From contig NC_051068.1 of assembly GCF_004664715.2 (NCBI RefSeq), positions 130,034,716-130,098,715 on the forward strand: a stretch of DNA of 64,000 nt, in the 5' to 3' direction. Below, piece after piece: positions 10,340-20,104 of this stretch. Position 1 is the first letter of the stretch; every line of letters begins with the position of its first letter. Both the position numbers and the translations under genes were made by a program. The notes below the pieces were generated by a model. The model saw only the letters and a program-made list of their open reading frames with translations, ran no database searches and had not been told where the DNA came from. This stretch comes from Peromyscus leucopus (taxonomy: Eukaryota; Chordata; Mammalia; Rodentia; Cricetidae).

Positions 10340-10692
10340 CTTCCCCGAATATAAGAGTTTATTAGAGATAAAGGGACAGAGTGCACAGGCCTGTGGGAGA
10401 GACACATGCGTGGAGAAGAGAGGAGAGAAGAGAGAACCGGGATATGGTGCTCCGCTTTAAAAACTGGCTGGGGGCGTGGCCAGGTCTCGTCACTACTCCA
10501 TGCGTGTGCGTAGATCACATGGTCACGTTGTGCGCTTACGTAGCCATGTAACGTCACGGATTCTGGTCACACGAGATGCCTTGGCTGGAACTTGCTAGGC
10601 GGACGTGTCCGGCCTGACCGGAATTGGCTAGGTGGAAGTGTCCGCCTGGTAAATGCGACCGTGGGGGCGGGGGGCATGTTGTGAACCCTTCA
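10340..10692 (-). mobile_element. U3-R of the ERV1 retrocopy (3' LTR without U5)
   Basis: On minus, U3 begins TGAAGGGTTCACAAC, just after a purine-rich run, as in gammaretroviral LTRs. It is CpG-rich, has CRE-like GTGACGTTAC and TACGTAAG blocks and a TTTTTAAAGC TATA-like box, then the R start at about 10435. R (10340-10435) matches 14083-14175 except for a few bases. Confidence 0.9.
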
Positions 10693-11361
10693 TTCCCGAC
10701 TCTTTTATTTTTTAAAAAAAGAAAAAATTGTGGTTGACTGGGTACGGGGGTGACGTTTCTCTCAAAGACTGCTTCCAGCTGAATAGTGGGCATTGGTTGG
10801 CTCTTGGGGGGGTGAGGGGTATCTTGTGAAGTCCGGGGATGATGGTGGAGGTCCTGGAACAACGTTCTGCCGTCTCCTGGTTCTGCGGCTGTCCATCTGT
10901 GCTGCTGCTGGGGACCTCCTGTGCTGTGGCTGGGGACCTCCCGTTTAACAAGATACTGTTGACATAGAGAGAGCTTAGAGAGAAAGAATCATTATTATTT
11001 TATTTTGGAGTTGGCATTTGTCTGAGGTAGATTTGGCCTGCCCAGATAGAGGCATGTGACATTTACCTGAGGTAGATCTGGTCTTAGTACTCTGCTTAAT
11101 TTCTATCTGAGACAAGCCTCATTAGAGGTAGTTCATTTAAGGCACCTGTTTTCCTTAGGCAAGCCTTGCTGGAGGTAGTTTATTTAAGGCACCTGTTTCC
11201 CTTATTAGGTTAGCACTTAGGAAACACAGGTGATCAGTTGCTGAGTATTGAACAATGATAAATTGTTGTATTACATTATTCCTTACCACCTGGATATTTT
11301 TTGATGGTCCTTTTGCCTCCGGCTCTGTGTGGCCCTGGTTGGAAAAGGAAGGGGTGATACC
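10693..11361 (-). other. Env-position region of the ERV1 retrocopy with degenerate direct repeats
   Basis: No Env surface or transmembrane domain is recognisable. A purine-rich tract lies immediately upstream of U3 at about 10693-10720 (minus). Degenerate direct repeats at about 11020-11215 include 'ttaaggcacctgttt' twice. The minus open frame 10712-10951 is proline/serine-rich and has no family I know. Confidence 0.6.
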
Positions 11362-11691
11362 TTATTCCTCTGGAATTGGCGACAAAGCAGTGGATCCTGA
11401 TGTCCTCTGGAGCTTGAGAGTGAGAGGCCCTGTTTGTTTCACTGTATATGAAGAGAGATTTTTCTGGGATGGAGGTGAGATAAAAGGTTTTAGGTGAGAC
11501 AGGTGGACCCAGTGAGGAAAGCCCTCGAGTTTAGCAGCTGTGGGAGTTACAAGAATTACTTTGAAGGGTCCCTGCCACTTAGGGGAAAGAGGTGAAGGGC
11601 GCTGACCTGGAGGAGAGAGAAGAACCTGATCCCCAATGTGTATTGGAGATGGGCAAGGATTGTCACACGGCTGAGGCAGTGAACAGTCCAC
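11362..11691 (-). pseudogene. pol: Integrase C-terminal fragment of the ERV1 retrocopy
   Basis: The 109-aa frame contains GDQVLLSPP, PLSPKWQGPFKVILVTPTA and WVHLSHLKPF, the beta-barrel C-terminal domain of gammaretroviral integrase and the usual pol terminus. The integrase zinc and catalytic domains are missing. Confidence 0.9.
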
Positions 11692-12036
11692 ATAGCTCCA
11701 TAGAATAGACCTTAGGTGACATAAAAGGGAGTTAACAGGCTATGTGGAACATTTGGAGGCTTGGAAAAAAGACCTGGTGTTAGAACTGGTCTGAGGAGAT
11801 ATCTTGGAAAAAAGACCTGGTGTTAGAACTAGTCTGAGGAGATATTTAACTTTTCCTGATGGTGGGCATATGGGTAAAATCGAGCTGTAGCCCTGGGGAG
11901 GTGGGAAGCCTCCAGCATAGCCATTATATGGCCTGAGTTAGACACGGATCCTCCTTTTGCTGTGAGAAGTCCACGCTCCCTCCAAATAGCAGCATGGGAC
12001 AGGAGGATATGAAAAGCATATTTGGAGTCTTTAGAG
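11692..12036 (-). pseudogene. pol: RNase H C-terminal fragment of the ERV1 retrocopy, with 43-bp tandem duplication
   Basis: Translating minus around 11900-12030 gives ERGLLTAKGG and an LEASHLP segment like the end of gammaretroviral RNase H. A 43-bp unit (CTTGGAAAAAAGACCTGG...) is duplicated at 11760-11802 and 11803-11845 with one mismatch. RT proper is absent between this fragment and the protease. Confidence 0.75.
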
Positions 12037-12345
12037 TTAGTGGCTAGGAGAAGAAGTAAGAGAGCTGCTGGAGTGTCTGGGAGGAGGCAAATGTGTGGAG
12101 TGAAAAGAAATGGACGCTCCTACCTTAGCTAGGAGATCCTTCCCCATTAAAGGTACAGGGCAACTTAGCACCACTAAGAATGTATGTGTGAGAGGGATGC
12201 CTCTGAAAATACAATTAAATGGCAGTGTCTGCTGAGGTAGATAAGGCTGTCCCCCAACCCCGACGATAAAGGAGGTGGCATCCCAAAACTCCCAGGGCTG
12301 AGTCAATGGCTCTGGTGTCCAGAAGGAAAGAAACAGATCGCTTCC
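12037..12345 (-). pseudogene. pro: Decayed gammaretroviral protease of the ERV1 retrocopy
   Basis: The minus frame 12037-12306 shows YLPQQTLPFNCIF, HTFLVVLSCPVPLMGKDLL and KVGA, the C-terminal two-thirds of a gammaretrovirus-like protease. The active-site segment just upstream (about 12311-12325) lies in another frame and reads LLDTR, so Gly of DTG is Arg and there is a frameshift. It would be inactive. Confidence 0.85.
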
Positions 12346-13429
12346 CTGCTGCGTTCTGGGTTCCCTGCCATGTCTGTAGCCCAGCCTAGGTCTGTTGGAG
12401 GTCTTAGCTTGATGTACCCATGCATCTTGGTGCCTGGGGGCAGTCAGCTGACTCTGTCTTTCTAGGCGGCACTTTTAACAAGGCTGTTGATGGCCTGGCA
12501 GGGCATTCGGTAGCCCGTGGCCTTTTCCTCACTTAAAACAGGGACCCAACAGTATTTGGAAGTCAGCGAGTGCCAGCACTTGGTAATTTTGTTTTTGGGC
12601 TTTTATCTCTTCCCTGGCACACCTTAAATGCCACAGGTGACTCTTTTGCCTGTGGGGTCAGGAGCCTTGCTCTCCAGATGCTTAAGTTTTAGTCAGGTAG
12701 GTCTGGGGAACAAGAGACAGATTTTCGTATTTATCCTGAACTATTTACTGGTTTTAGGGCAGCCTTACGGAGGTCTGTCAGGAGACAGGTAATAAACCTA
12801 TCTCTGGCTAGACAGCCACTCTGGGTGTTATAGTCCCAGTGTGGCTCTCGGTCAGGATGTGAAAGGTTAGTTTGATGAATTTCGTCTGCGTGAATCCTAG
12901 CCTGCTCCCATACCCACCTGCGCTCCTCAGAAAGTCATGAAAGGTGAGACTATAAGATTGAGTTATATATTGAAACTGTTTAATAAAGGAAGCAGAATTA
13001 GACGTATAAGAACCCAGCTTACTTTTTATCTGAGAGAGTGGATGGAACATGAATTTTAATTATTGGTTCCTTAGCAAGATCTATAGTCAGAGATTCCGGA
13101 GTCAGAGAATCCTCTGGTTTATGTATAGCTAGGAGCATATGAGCAGGAGAGAAGGAAACGGTTTAGCGTTGAGAGAGAAGAAAGCAACTCTTTCCATTTG
13201 CCTGAACGCCAACAGTGATTGGATAGCTCCCGTGAAATATCGGGATCCAAGGAGCCGCTTGGCGGCCCTTTTTGTTATTCTCTAAAGCATACTTTGGCCA
13301 CTTTTTTGAACATAAACAAGTTAGCTTAGAAATCTTTACGTAAGGCATTAAACTGAGAGGTTTCAAAGCTTCAACAAGACAGCCTAATGGAGAGGAAGGA
13401 CTAACAGGGTTGGAAGCCTTGTTTCCCAT
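12346..13429 (-). pseudogene. gag: Decayed and shortened gammaretrovirus-like Gag of the ERV1 retrocopy
   Basis: The minus frame 13163-13429 (88 aa) begins MGNKASN, a typical N-myristoylation start, followed by a matrix segment with KKWPKYALE. Capsid sequence is clear at 12808-13050 (LSQIKSKLGSYTSN, KQFQYITQSYSLTFHDF). The whole interval is about 1.1 kb, roughly two-thirds of a usual gammaretroviral gag, and has several frame changes. I found no clear zinc knuckle. Confidence 0.88.
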
Positions 13430-14000
13430 GTCTGCAGCAGAGGCAGAAAAATAAAAAATAAACGTGATCCGGAGCCAAGGCCCCAGGTGTCCCCAAGGCC
13501 AAGGGCGGATACCGGGCGCAGGCTGCTCCTTGACTCATCAGCCACAGAAGCAGGGGCCCCCTCCACGGTGAGGAAAGGATTCCCTGGGAATCCAGACAGC
13601 ATTTGCCCCTTCATCAAGGAGATGGACGTGCCAGCCTCACGTGGCTCCCAGGATGCACCAATGGTGGTGGCCCAAACTTGAGAAATATCTCAGGCTGCAG
13701 ACGTGGGAGATGGCTAGAAAAGTTAGGCCTGCGATAGGGGCCGACCGTAGCCAATGAAGACCGTGGTTGGGGGGTTCCCCTGGTCTCAAGAACATGTGTG
13801 AGGCGCCGGACAATCAACGGTCATTCTCACAGATTCAGGAAACCGTTTACGCTGGCCGAAAAATGGGGGGACTCACCAATCGAAGAAAGCGGTGTTGCAT
13901 GCAATTTGGATGCGATTCAGGCGAATGGAAAGCAGTCTGTCGAGTACAGAGCAGATTCCCCGGTTTGCGGGCTGCCAGGCGCAAAGCTCCCAGGAGCGAC
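13430..14000 (-). other. Leader of the ERV1 retrocopy, CpG-rich
   Basis: About 570 nt lie between the primer site and the Gag start on the minus strand. CpG density here is far higher than in the rest of the window. Short open frames on both strands show no recognisable product. Confidence 0.7.
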
Positions 14001-14018
14001 CGCTCGGTTTTGGCACCA
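14001..14018 (-). other. Primer binding site of the ERV1 retrocopy, tRNA-Phe-like
   Basis: On minus the sequence just after U5 reads TGGTGCCAAAACCGAGCG. Its best fit is the tRNA-Phe type (TGGTGCCGAAACCCGGG) with mismatches. It sits 3 nt after the LTR terminus ACTAACA. Confidence 0.7.
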
Positions 14019-14021
14019 AAA

Positions 14022-14175
14022 TGTTAGTTATTTAGCTGCGTTGTGTTCTTACCCTGCAAGGAAGTGTCACGAAACATGACAGAATCCGCATATAAGAGTT
14101 TATTAGAGATAAAGGGACAGAGTGCACAGGCCTGTGGGAGAGACACGTTTGTGGAGAAGAGAGGAGAGAAGAGAG
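14022..14175 (-). mobile_element. R-U5 of the ERV1 retrocopy (5' LTR without U3)
   Basis: It matches the other R from the cap-site region (14175) to AATAAA (RC at 14099-14104), then continues as U5 to TAACA at 14022. Homology with the other LTR stops exactly where the transcript would begin. Confidence 0.9.
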
Positions 14176-14185
14176 CTGGTCTTCT

Positions 14186-16508
14186 AATAGTCCCAGTTCA
14201 ATTAAAATTTAAAGCTGACTTTGGAGTTGGAGATGGCTCTCTCCTTCTCTAAACTCAAGCATGTTGTTAAAAGGAAAATGCAAACTCCCTGTATCATGCC
14301 AGAATAAAAGAGCCATCTTCTGCTATGGGACAGGACAAAAGCCAAATTAATTAAGGGACTATTCCATTACTAATCTCAACTCTTTGATTCTATTCTGATT
14401 CTTTAACTATGAATTTTATATCAAAATTTATAAGAATAATATATATTTATATTTTAAACTTTGTTAATATATGAATGGTCATATAGAGTACTAATTAATT
14501 CTAGAAAAAAGGCTTCAATTAGCTACATATATATGTCTTTGTGTTCGAGTCTCTTATCAGTTTTCTGCAGGAAATCAAGGCCAGGCTTAACATCAACTGA
14601 AGTCTCCAGGAAGAAGATGGGGTCCCACAACAACAACAATTCCACGTGGACAATAATAATATCATTAAGCTGACAAACATCATCTACAGATCAGCTTTGA
14701 ACTACAAGGTGCTCAGAGCAATTTTGAGATGACTAGCTGAGATGATCCAGTCTCAAAGACTACTTAAATAAGGACTTGAGATAAACCCTGAACTTTGGCA
14801 TTATACACAGACTGGATAATGAAGGATATAGTTACCTTTCCTAGAATTTGACAATTAACCTAAAATTTTTCTTTCAGGATAATGATAACTTGGCCCATAC
14901 CCAGCAGGAAGCAATTTTAAGAATACGATGCCCACATTCCCAAAGAGGTGGTGTGGGGCGGGTGGTTTTTTTCATCTTTTTAATAGGTTTTGGGTCTGGA
15001 ATAATTTTCATTGTTTAGGGGGGTTGGTTACAAGTTGTTGTCAAGGGTTAGGAAAAAGGCTAAGCAAAGGAGATTAGATTTAAGGTTCTTGTTTAAAAAA
15101 AAAAGAAAGAAAGAAAAGAAAAGAAAAAAAGACAATTACTAGTTTTAAATACTTTACATTGGATTGGATTGCTTTATATTGTATACAGATTTGAAATTGA
15201 TATTGTTAGAAAATGCTATATGTATATTTCTAATTATATTTATACCATTCACTTAACAATGTAATGAAATTTTCTGATCCTTGAATGTTATTATTACCAA
15301 CTATTAGGATATAAAGAAATGAAAGTTAGTAGTTAGATATTACAATAGAATTTGTAGTCATATTAGATATGTTTTAAAAATTGATCAGAGATATTTAAAC
15401 AGGTCATCTTCAAACCCTTCAGAGATCTACAGAATATGGCATTTAAAATGTTTTAATAGCTTAGAAATTTTTCTTTTTTGATACATGTCGGCTCCTGGCA
15501 GGACCAATCTACTTCAGAGATAATATGGGCATTGAAGAAACTGCATATGGAGTTAACTTTCATTGTGGCAAAAGTTAGCCACTGGACAACAAATTATCCT
15601 CGAATCAACAGGACAAAATGGACAGACAGAACATGAAACAAAGGACTACTGATTCTTGCCAAAACAAGTGTGGTTATGGCTTTATCAAAAGGCATCTTCT
15701 GAGGCCAGGACAATATGACCCCATCCCTGAAGTGGCCTTTGCAATCTGGAAAAGGTACAGTGCCCTTTTTTTCTAAGGCAGCTGAACAGGCAGAGGGCCG
15801 ATGGCTTCTGTTGTGCAATGGAACAGCAGCTGAAAGCTCATGCCTCTCAATAGTAGACTGGCATTTAATAGAGGGATGTGGAGAAGAAGGGGATGCTGAG
15901 ATGAAGCCATATATACACAGCCAAGAAGAATGGACAGCTGAATTAAAAAACCATCAACAATTTGCAGAATTTAAAATCCTGAATTATGACAGGACACTAG
16001 TAGAATTCAGGTGTTTCTGGTACATGGACTGCTCTCACCCAATGTGAGGTTGAACTGTTGACCTTGTGTACATCTTACTTCACAAATGAGTCTGTCAGAT
16101 ATGCTAAGCCTATAGGCTGAAGATGATGCCCCAACACTGCGGAGAAACCTCAGGTGACTGCCCAGGCAGCTGGCTGTTTCTGTCAACACAAATTTTTTGG
16201 AAGTTGCTTGTATGCATTTCCTGTTTTTATTTTTGTTAGCTAATATTATTTCGTTCTTGGGGCTCTGAGGGAGTTGAAGATTAGTTAGTTATAGTTGAAG
16301 ATTAATTAGGATAGAAAGTAAATTAGATACATTTTGGACTTACCAAAATAGGATAGATAATGGAATTATTTTCTCTGATTTGTCAAATACAAATGACCTA
16401 GACATTGTTTAGGTATTTATTACTTGTATATATTGTATATAGTTATTGCACTTTTGTATATAGTTTTTCTTATGTTAGTTATAAACTTTTGCTTTTTTTT
16501 CTTTTTAT
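14186..16508 (+). other. 3' non-env region of the ERV2 provirus
   Basis: Resumes after the nested element. There is no Env motif. Blocks at about 14985-15075, 15290-15460 and 15480-15600 align by eye with 18260-18360, 18680-18840 and 18860-18980 of the neighbouring element. Within the last block a frame reads FHCGKS and then, after a 1-nt shift, HW, the remnant of a CCHC-like knuckle. The 110-codon frame 15715-16047 has no recognisable family. Confidence 0.7.
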
Positions 16509-16527
16509 TAAAATAGAAAAGGGGAAA
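16509..16527 (+). other. Polypurine tract of the ERV2 provirus
   Basis: AAAATAGAAAAGGGGAAA lies immediately before the 3' LTR, the expected plus-strand primer position. Confidence 0.9.
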
Positions 16528-16972
16528 TGTGGTGGTATTCTAATTGTACTGAAATGTGATTTTGATTGTATGTTAATAAATAAAGTTGCCCGGTGCTCAA
16601 AGCTATTAGAATCATAGCAAGAGTGTGGAGGTGGTGGCACATGCCTTTAATCCCAGCACTTGGTAGAAGAGCTATGTAGATCTCTGTGTGTTCACGGATA
16701 CAGCCAGCATTGGAGACATATGCCTTTAAGACCTGGGGGGCTGTACATACAGACATTGATGAGGCAGTCACATATTTGTGTTTACAACCAATGAGAAGGC
16801 AGAACAAAAAGACTATGAAAAGACATACACACAGGAAATAGGTCTCTTTTGGAGAGCTAGGATCACCACAGGAGGAAGGGTGAGATTTTAGCTCTGAGCT
16901 CTGACCTCTTGGCTTTCTCTTTTACATTGGTTCTGTGTTTCTTATTTAGTAAGACGGTTGGTTACACCTACA
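16528..16972 (+). mobile_element. 3' LTR of the ERV2 provirus (445 bp)
   Basis: Same length as the 5' LTR with about 17 hand-counted differences. It ends CACCTACA and is followed by the second ATAGGT copy. Confidence 0.96.
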
Positions 16973-17124
16973 ATAGGTGCCATTTTTTTCTGTGCCAAAA
17001 GACACTCCTATAGTTCTTTTGTAGCCTAACTTAAAGGAGTTCCAATTAGGAGAATTGAGACTGATGAGTCAATATTCAGTGCAAATCTGGATTCCCTATA
17101 CATTGGACAAATGGCCATTGCTGT

Positions 17125-17493
17125 TGTAGGATAATCTTTTTGTACACTGTGAAGATGTGTCTCTGTTGACGCATCTTCTGATTGGTTTAATAAAGAGCTG
17201 AATGTCTAATACCAAGGCAGGTGAGGATACACGGGACTTCCTGGCAGAGATAGGAATTCTGGGAATAATCTGATGCATATGGGATTTGTCATCAAGATGC
17301 AGAGGAAGTCAGATATATAGTATAAAGGAGAAGTTATGAACCATGTAGCAGAAGATAAATGAATATTAATGGGTTAATAAAAGTTTTAAGAGCTTGTTGC
17401 GAACAAGCCTAAGCTAAGGCCAAGCTTTCATACTTAATAATAAGTCTGTGTGTCTTTATTTGGGAACTGTAGCTCCAAAGCAAGTCTGACACA
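17125..17493 (+). mobile_element. 5' LTR of the mini-element
   Basis: It runs TGTAGGATAATC to GTCTGACACA, with GTTTAATAAAGAGC as a polyadenylation-like block. It differs clearly from the 3' LTR at 19642, so this element looks older than the provirus next to it. Confidence 0.88.
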
Positions 17494-17993
17494 TTTGGTG
17501 ACCAACATCAGGCACGTGTATCCAGGCATAGAGAAGCTGATGTGCTACCCAGAGGAAGACTAGATAGAGATTCCTGCCTCAGCTCAGGCTCAGCAACTTC
17601 CCAGAGCTGGGGTGGATAGATGTAGTAGGCATGAAGCTTGGCTCTCACCAGCCCAATGGGGGTAAAGCCAGCCACCAATGCCATGTGCTAAACAGAGCAC
17701 CAAACGGATTCTGCAGATGCTCAGAAGGGCTTTGCAACACTTTTCCGACATTTTCCCAGAACCACAGCACACAGAAAGCCAGGTCTTGATAGACAAAAAT
17801 CTCTGAACAGTTACAGTATACTTGAAACTGTGTTTAGGTGCTAATAAAAATAAAGAAGAAAATGAGTATAAAAAGTTATAGGAAAAATAGTTTTAAAACA
17901 ATAAAGTCTTTAAAAAGAGAATAAATTAATATAAAAAGAACAAATGAGATAAAGATGGGAAATATCAACACAAAGTATCTGGATCCTACATAG

Positions 17994-18230
17994 TGCTTTA
18001 TTAACTAATTTTTTAACTGCTAATGAACAAAAACCAACAGTTGCTGATAGATATTGGATAGTAGAAAAAAAGAAACTACTAAATCAAATCATCCAATATA
18101 TTTTAAGAACATCTTAAATTCAGAATGGAAGCCAGGAAGTGTGTTCCATTAGGGGAGAGGTCATACCTTTGTTTCAACAGGAAATTAAAAACTATGGATT
18201 TCTTCAAAATTAATAAATACTAGATTTGAT
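17994..18230 (+). pseudogene. Integrase C-terminal remnant in the mini-element
   Basis: Aligns by eye with 9720-9900 of the provirus ('agatattggatagtagaaaa' against 'agacattggataatagaaaa', and the block after 'aatggaagccaggaagtgtg'). It is full of stops and is the only pol sequence left in this element. Confidence 0.7.
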
Positions 18231-18796
18231 TGGGGGAGATCTCCTGAAAATCTTGGGTTCAGACATAAAAAATGTTTATCATTGTTTAGGGGGGGCTAGT
18301 TGAAAGTTGTAATTGGTCATGGTCAGTGAGGAAGCTAAACAAAGGAGATTAGATTAAGGGATTTCTTTCTTTCTCTTTATTTTCTCATCTGTCTTTCTCT
18401 TTTATTTAATGTTAAAGAATAGGGGTGTAGGATGAAAAGAAAGTAAAGGGGGGGTATAGGAATGATAGGATAAAAGGGTAGATTACTGAATTAACTAAGA
18501 ATCAACTATTAGTCTCAAATATTTCACATTAGTATGGATTGTTGTATATTGACACAAACTTAAGATTATTTTTATTATAACATACTGTATATATGTTTCT
18601 AATTTTGTTTAAGGTATTGTACCTATACAGCTCATTTAAAAATGTAATATAAAGTTCTAGTCCTTGAAAGCTATTATTAGAAACTGTTTAGAGTAATTGA
18701 GAAATGCAGGTTAGTGGTCAGTCATCTGTAACAATCAAAATTATAGTCATGTTAGGTAGTTTTTATAATGTTAAACATATATATTTTAGATGATAG

Positions 18797-18997
18797 GTGG
18801 TCTTCAAACACTTTAGAGATCTACAGAATAAGGAATTTAATAACATAAATTTTTTCATGACAGTGAGATATATCTGTTCCTGGCACCATCAAACTACTTC
18901 AGTGATGATGTGCATCAAAGAACCTCCATATGGAATTTACTTTCAATGTGGTAAGTCTAGTCACTGGGAAAAAAACTGCCCTTGCCTCAACTACTGA
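18797..18997 (+). pseudogene. Open frame with a degenerate CCHC zinc knuckle
   Basis: 66 codons. Its C-terminus reads IYFQCGKSSHWEKNCP. Spacing fits CX2CX4HX4C, with Tyr where the first Cys should be. It lies in the env position of the mini-element, not between capsid and protease. I do not know a function. It may be a captured or displaced Gag fragment. Confidence 0.5.
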
Positions 18998-19641
18998 CAG
19001 TGTGCTGTGCAAATTGGACAAGTAGGACACAAAAAAGTTGACTCCTGAGCTTTGCCAAGACAAAGTTGGGCAGTCCTTCAAAATTCTTGCTTCACAGAAA
19101 ACTCCGTCAGATATTCTAGGCCTCTAAGCCAAAAATGGATGTTCTAACATTGCAGAGAAACTATGGGTGACTGTCTAGGCAGCCAGCTCATTTCTATAGT
19201 TTTAGAAATTGCTTGCTTTGCACTACCTGTTTACTCAGGTAATATTTTATCCTTCTCAGGTCTCTGATAGGGGTGAAGAGTAAATTAGTTATATTCTTAC
19301 AGTTTCCTTTGTTACCAAATTCAGAAAAGAAATTGTCAAGGGAGATATAAAGTTTCTGAAGGCTGAGAAACATAAAAGCTTAAGTTGTTTAAGAAAATGT
19401 TTTTAGGTCTAAAAGGATATTTTTAGGCTGGTAATACAAGTTATGATAGAAAGTGGTTTAGATACAAAACTTTGGACTTACCAAGATAGAATAAATAATA
19501 GAGTACTTTTTCCAGAGTTGTCAAATACAAATGGACTGGACATTGTGAATGTAATTTTTACCTGATAATTGTTCTTATTGCATATAGTTTTACTGTGTTA
19601 GAGTTAAAGCCTTTCCTTTTTATTGAGACAAAAGGGGGAAA

Positions 19642-20013
19642 TGTAGGGCAATCTTTTTGTATACTGTGAAGATGTGTTTCTTCCAAGGAACCTTCTGATT
19701 TGTTTAATAAAGAGCTGAACAGCCAATAGCTAGGCAGGAGAGGAAAGGTGGGACTTCTTGACAGAAATAGGAATTCTGGGAAGAATCTGAGTCATGGAGG
19801 ATTCACCAGGAACATGTGGAGGAAGCCAAATGTATAATATGGAGGAGAGGTAACGAGCCATGTAGCAGAACACAGATTAATATAAACAGGCTAATTCAAG
19901 TTTTAAGAGCTAGTTGGGAGCAAGCCTAAGCTAACACCAATATTTCATACTTAATAATAAGCCTCTATGTTTTTATTTGGGATCTGGCTGTCCAAAGAAA
20001 GTCTGACTACACA
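19642..20013 (+). mobile_element. 3' LTR of the mini-element
   Basis: Starts TGTAGGGCAATC directly after the polypurine tract, has TTTAATAAAGAGCTG, and ends CTGACTACACA. Confidence 0.88.
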
Positions 20014-20104
20014 CTGCTGACACAAATTTAGAACTTTTGAATATCTAAACTGGTTTATATAACCCCATAAGACAGAATGGTAACATGGTCGGAGACCTCT
20101 CTAC

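Larger units (their letters stand above)
10315..14185 (-). mobile_element. Antisense ERV1 (gammaretrovirus-like) transcript retrocopy nested in the ERV2 provirus
   Basis: Read on the minus strand the order is R-U5 (14175-14022), primer site, leader, gag, pro, part of RNase H, integrase C-terminus, short env-position region, U3-R (10692-10340), poly-A (10339-10323). The 5' LTR lacks U3 and the 3' LTR lacks U5, and the last R runs straight into poly-A about 18 nt after AATAAA. This is the structure of retroviral RNA, not of an integrated provirus. Flanks TGGTTTTCT (10315-10323) and TGGTCTTCT (14177-14185) look like a 9-bp TSD with one change, and the right copy is followed by AA, fitting the L1 endonuclease site. 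I infer L1-mediated retrotransposition of an internally deleted ERV1 transcript. Confidence 0.9.
4409..16978 (+). mobile_element. Complete but defective ERV2/ERVK-like (betaretrovirus-type) provirus with TSD
   Basis: The order is LTR, Lys-type primer site, leader, gag, pro, RT-RNase H, integrase, a non-env 3' region, polypurine tract, LTR. The bases ATAGGT occur directly before the 5' LTR (4409-4414) and directly after the 3' LTR (16973-16978), a perfect 6-bp TSD of the length used by this class. The two LTRs are both 445 bp and differ at about 17 sites by hand count (about 4%), mostly transitions, so the provirus is a few million years old at rodent rates (inference). Two later insertions lie inside: a B1 at about 8001-8190 and an antisense ERV1 retrocopy at 10323-14175. 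Without them it is about 8.5 kb. Many stops and frameshifts make it non-coding as written. It may belong to the cricetid mys/mysTR-like group, but that is a guess without a library search. Confidence 0.96.
17125..20013 (+). mobile_element. Internally deleted ERV2 mini-element
   Basis: LTRs at 17125-17493 and 19642-20013 are in direct orientation, start TGTAGG and end ACA. After the 5' LTR, TTGGTGACCAACATCAGGC looks like a drifted Lys-type primer site. A polypurine tract (ACAAAAGGGGGAAA) precedes the 3' LTR. Internally, leader runs into an integrase C-terminal remnant (about 17990-18230) and then the same 3' region as the neighbouring provirus, so gag, pro and most of pol are gone. Flanks TTGCTG (17118-17123) and CTGCTG (20014-20019) are an approximate TSD, with one base of slack at the left LTR. 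It is non-coding. It could have been copied by proteins of a complete relative (inference). Confidence 0.88.

Noticed and set aside
10315..14185. Nested ERV1 as an ordinary provirus with decayed LTR ends
   Set aside because: Both LTRs stop at the RNA ends (cap and poly-A) and a poly-A tail is present. Random truncation at both exact positions is unlikely.
15715..16047. 110-codon frame in the 3' region of the ERV2 provirus as an env gene
   Set aside because: No signal peptide, furin-like site, fusion peptide or membrane segment. Not recognisable as Env.
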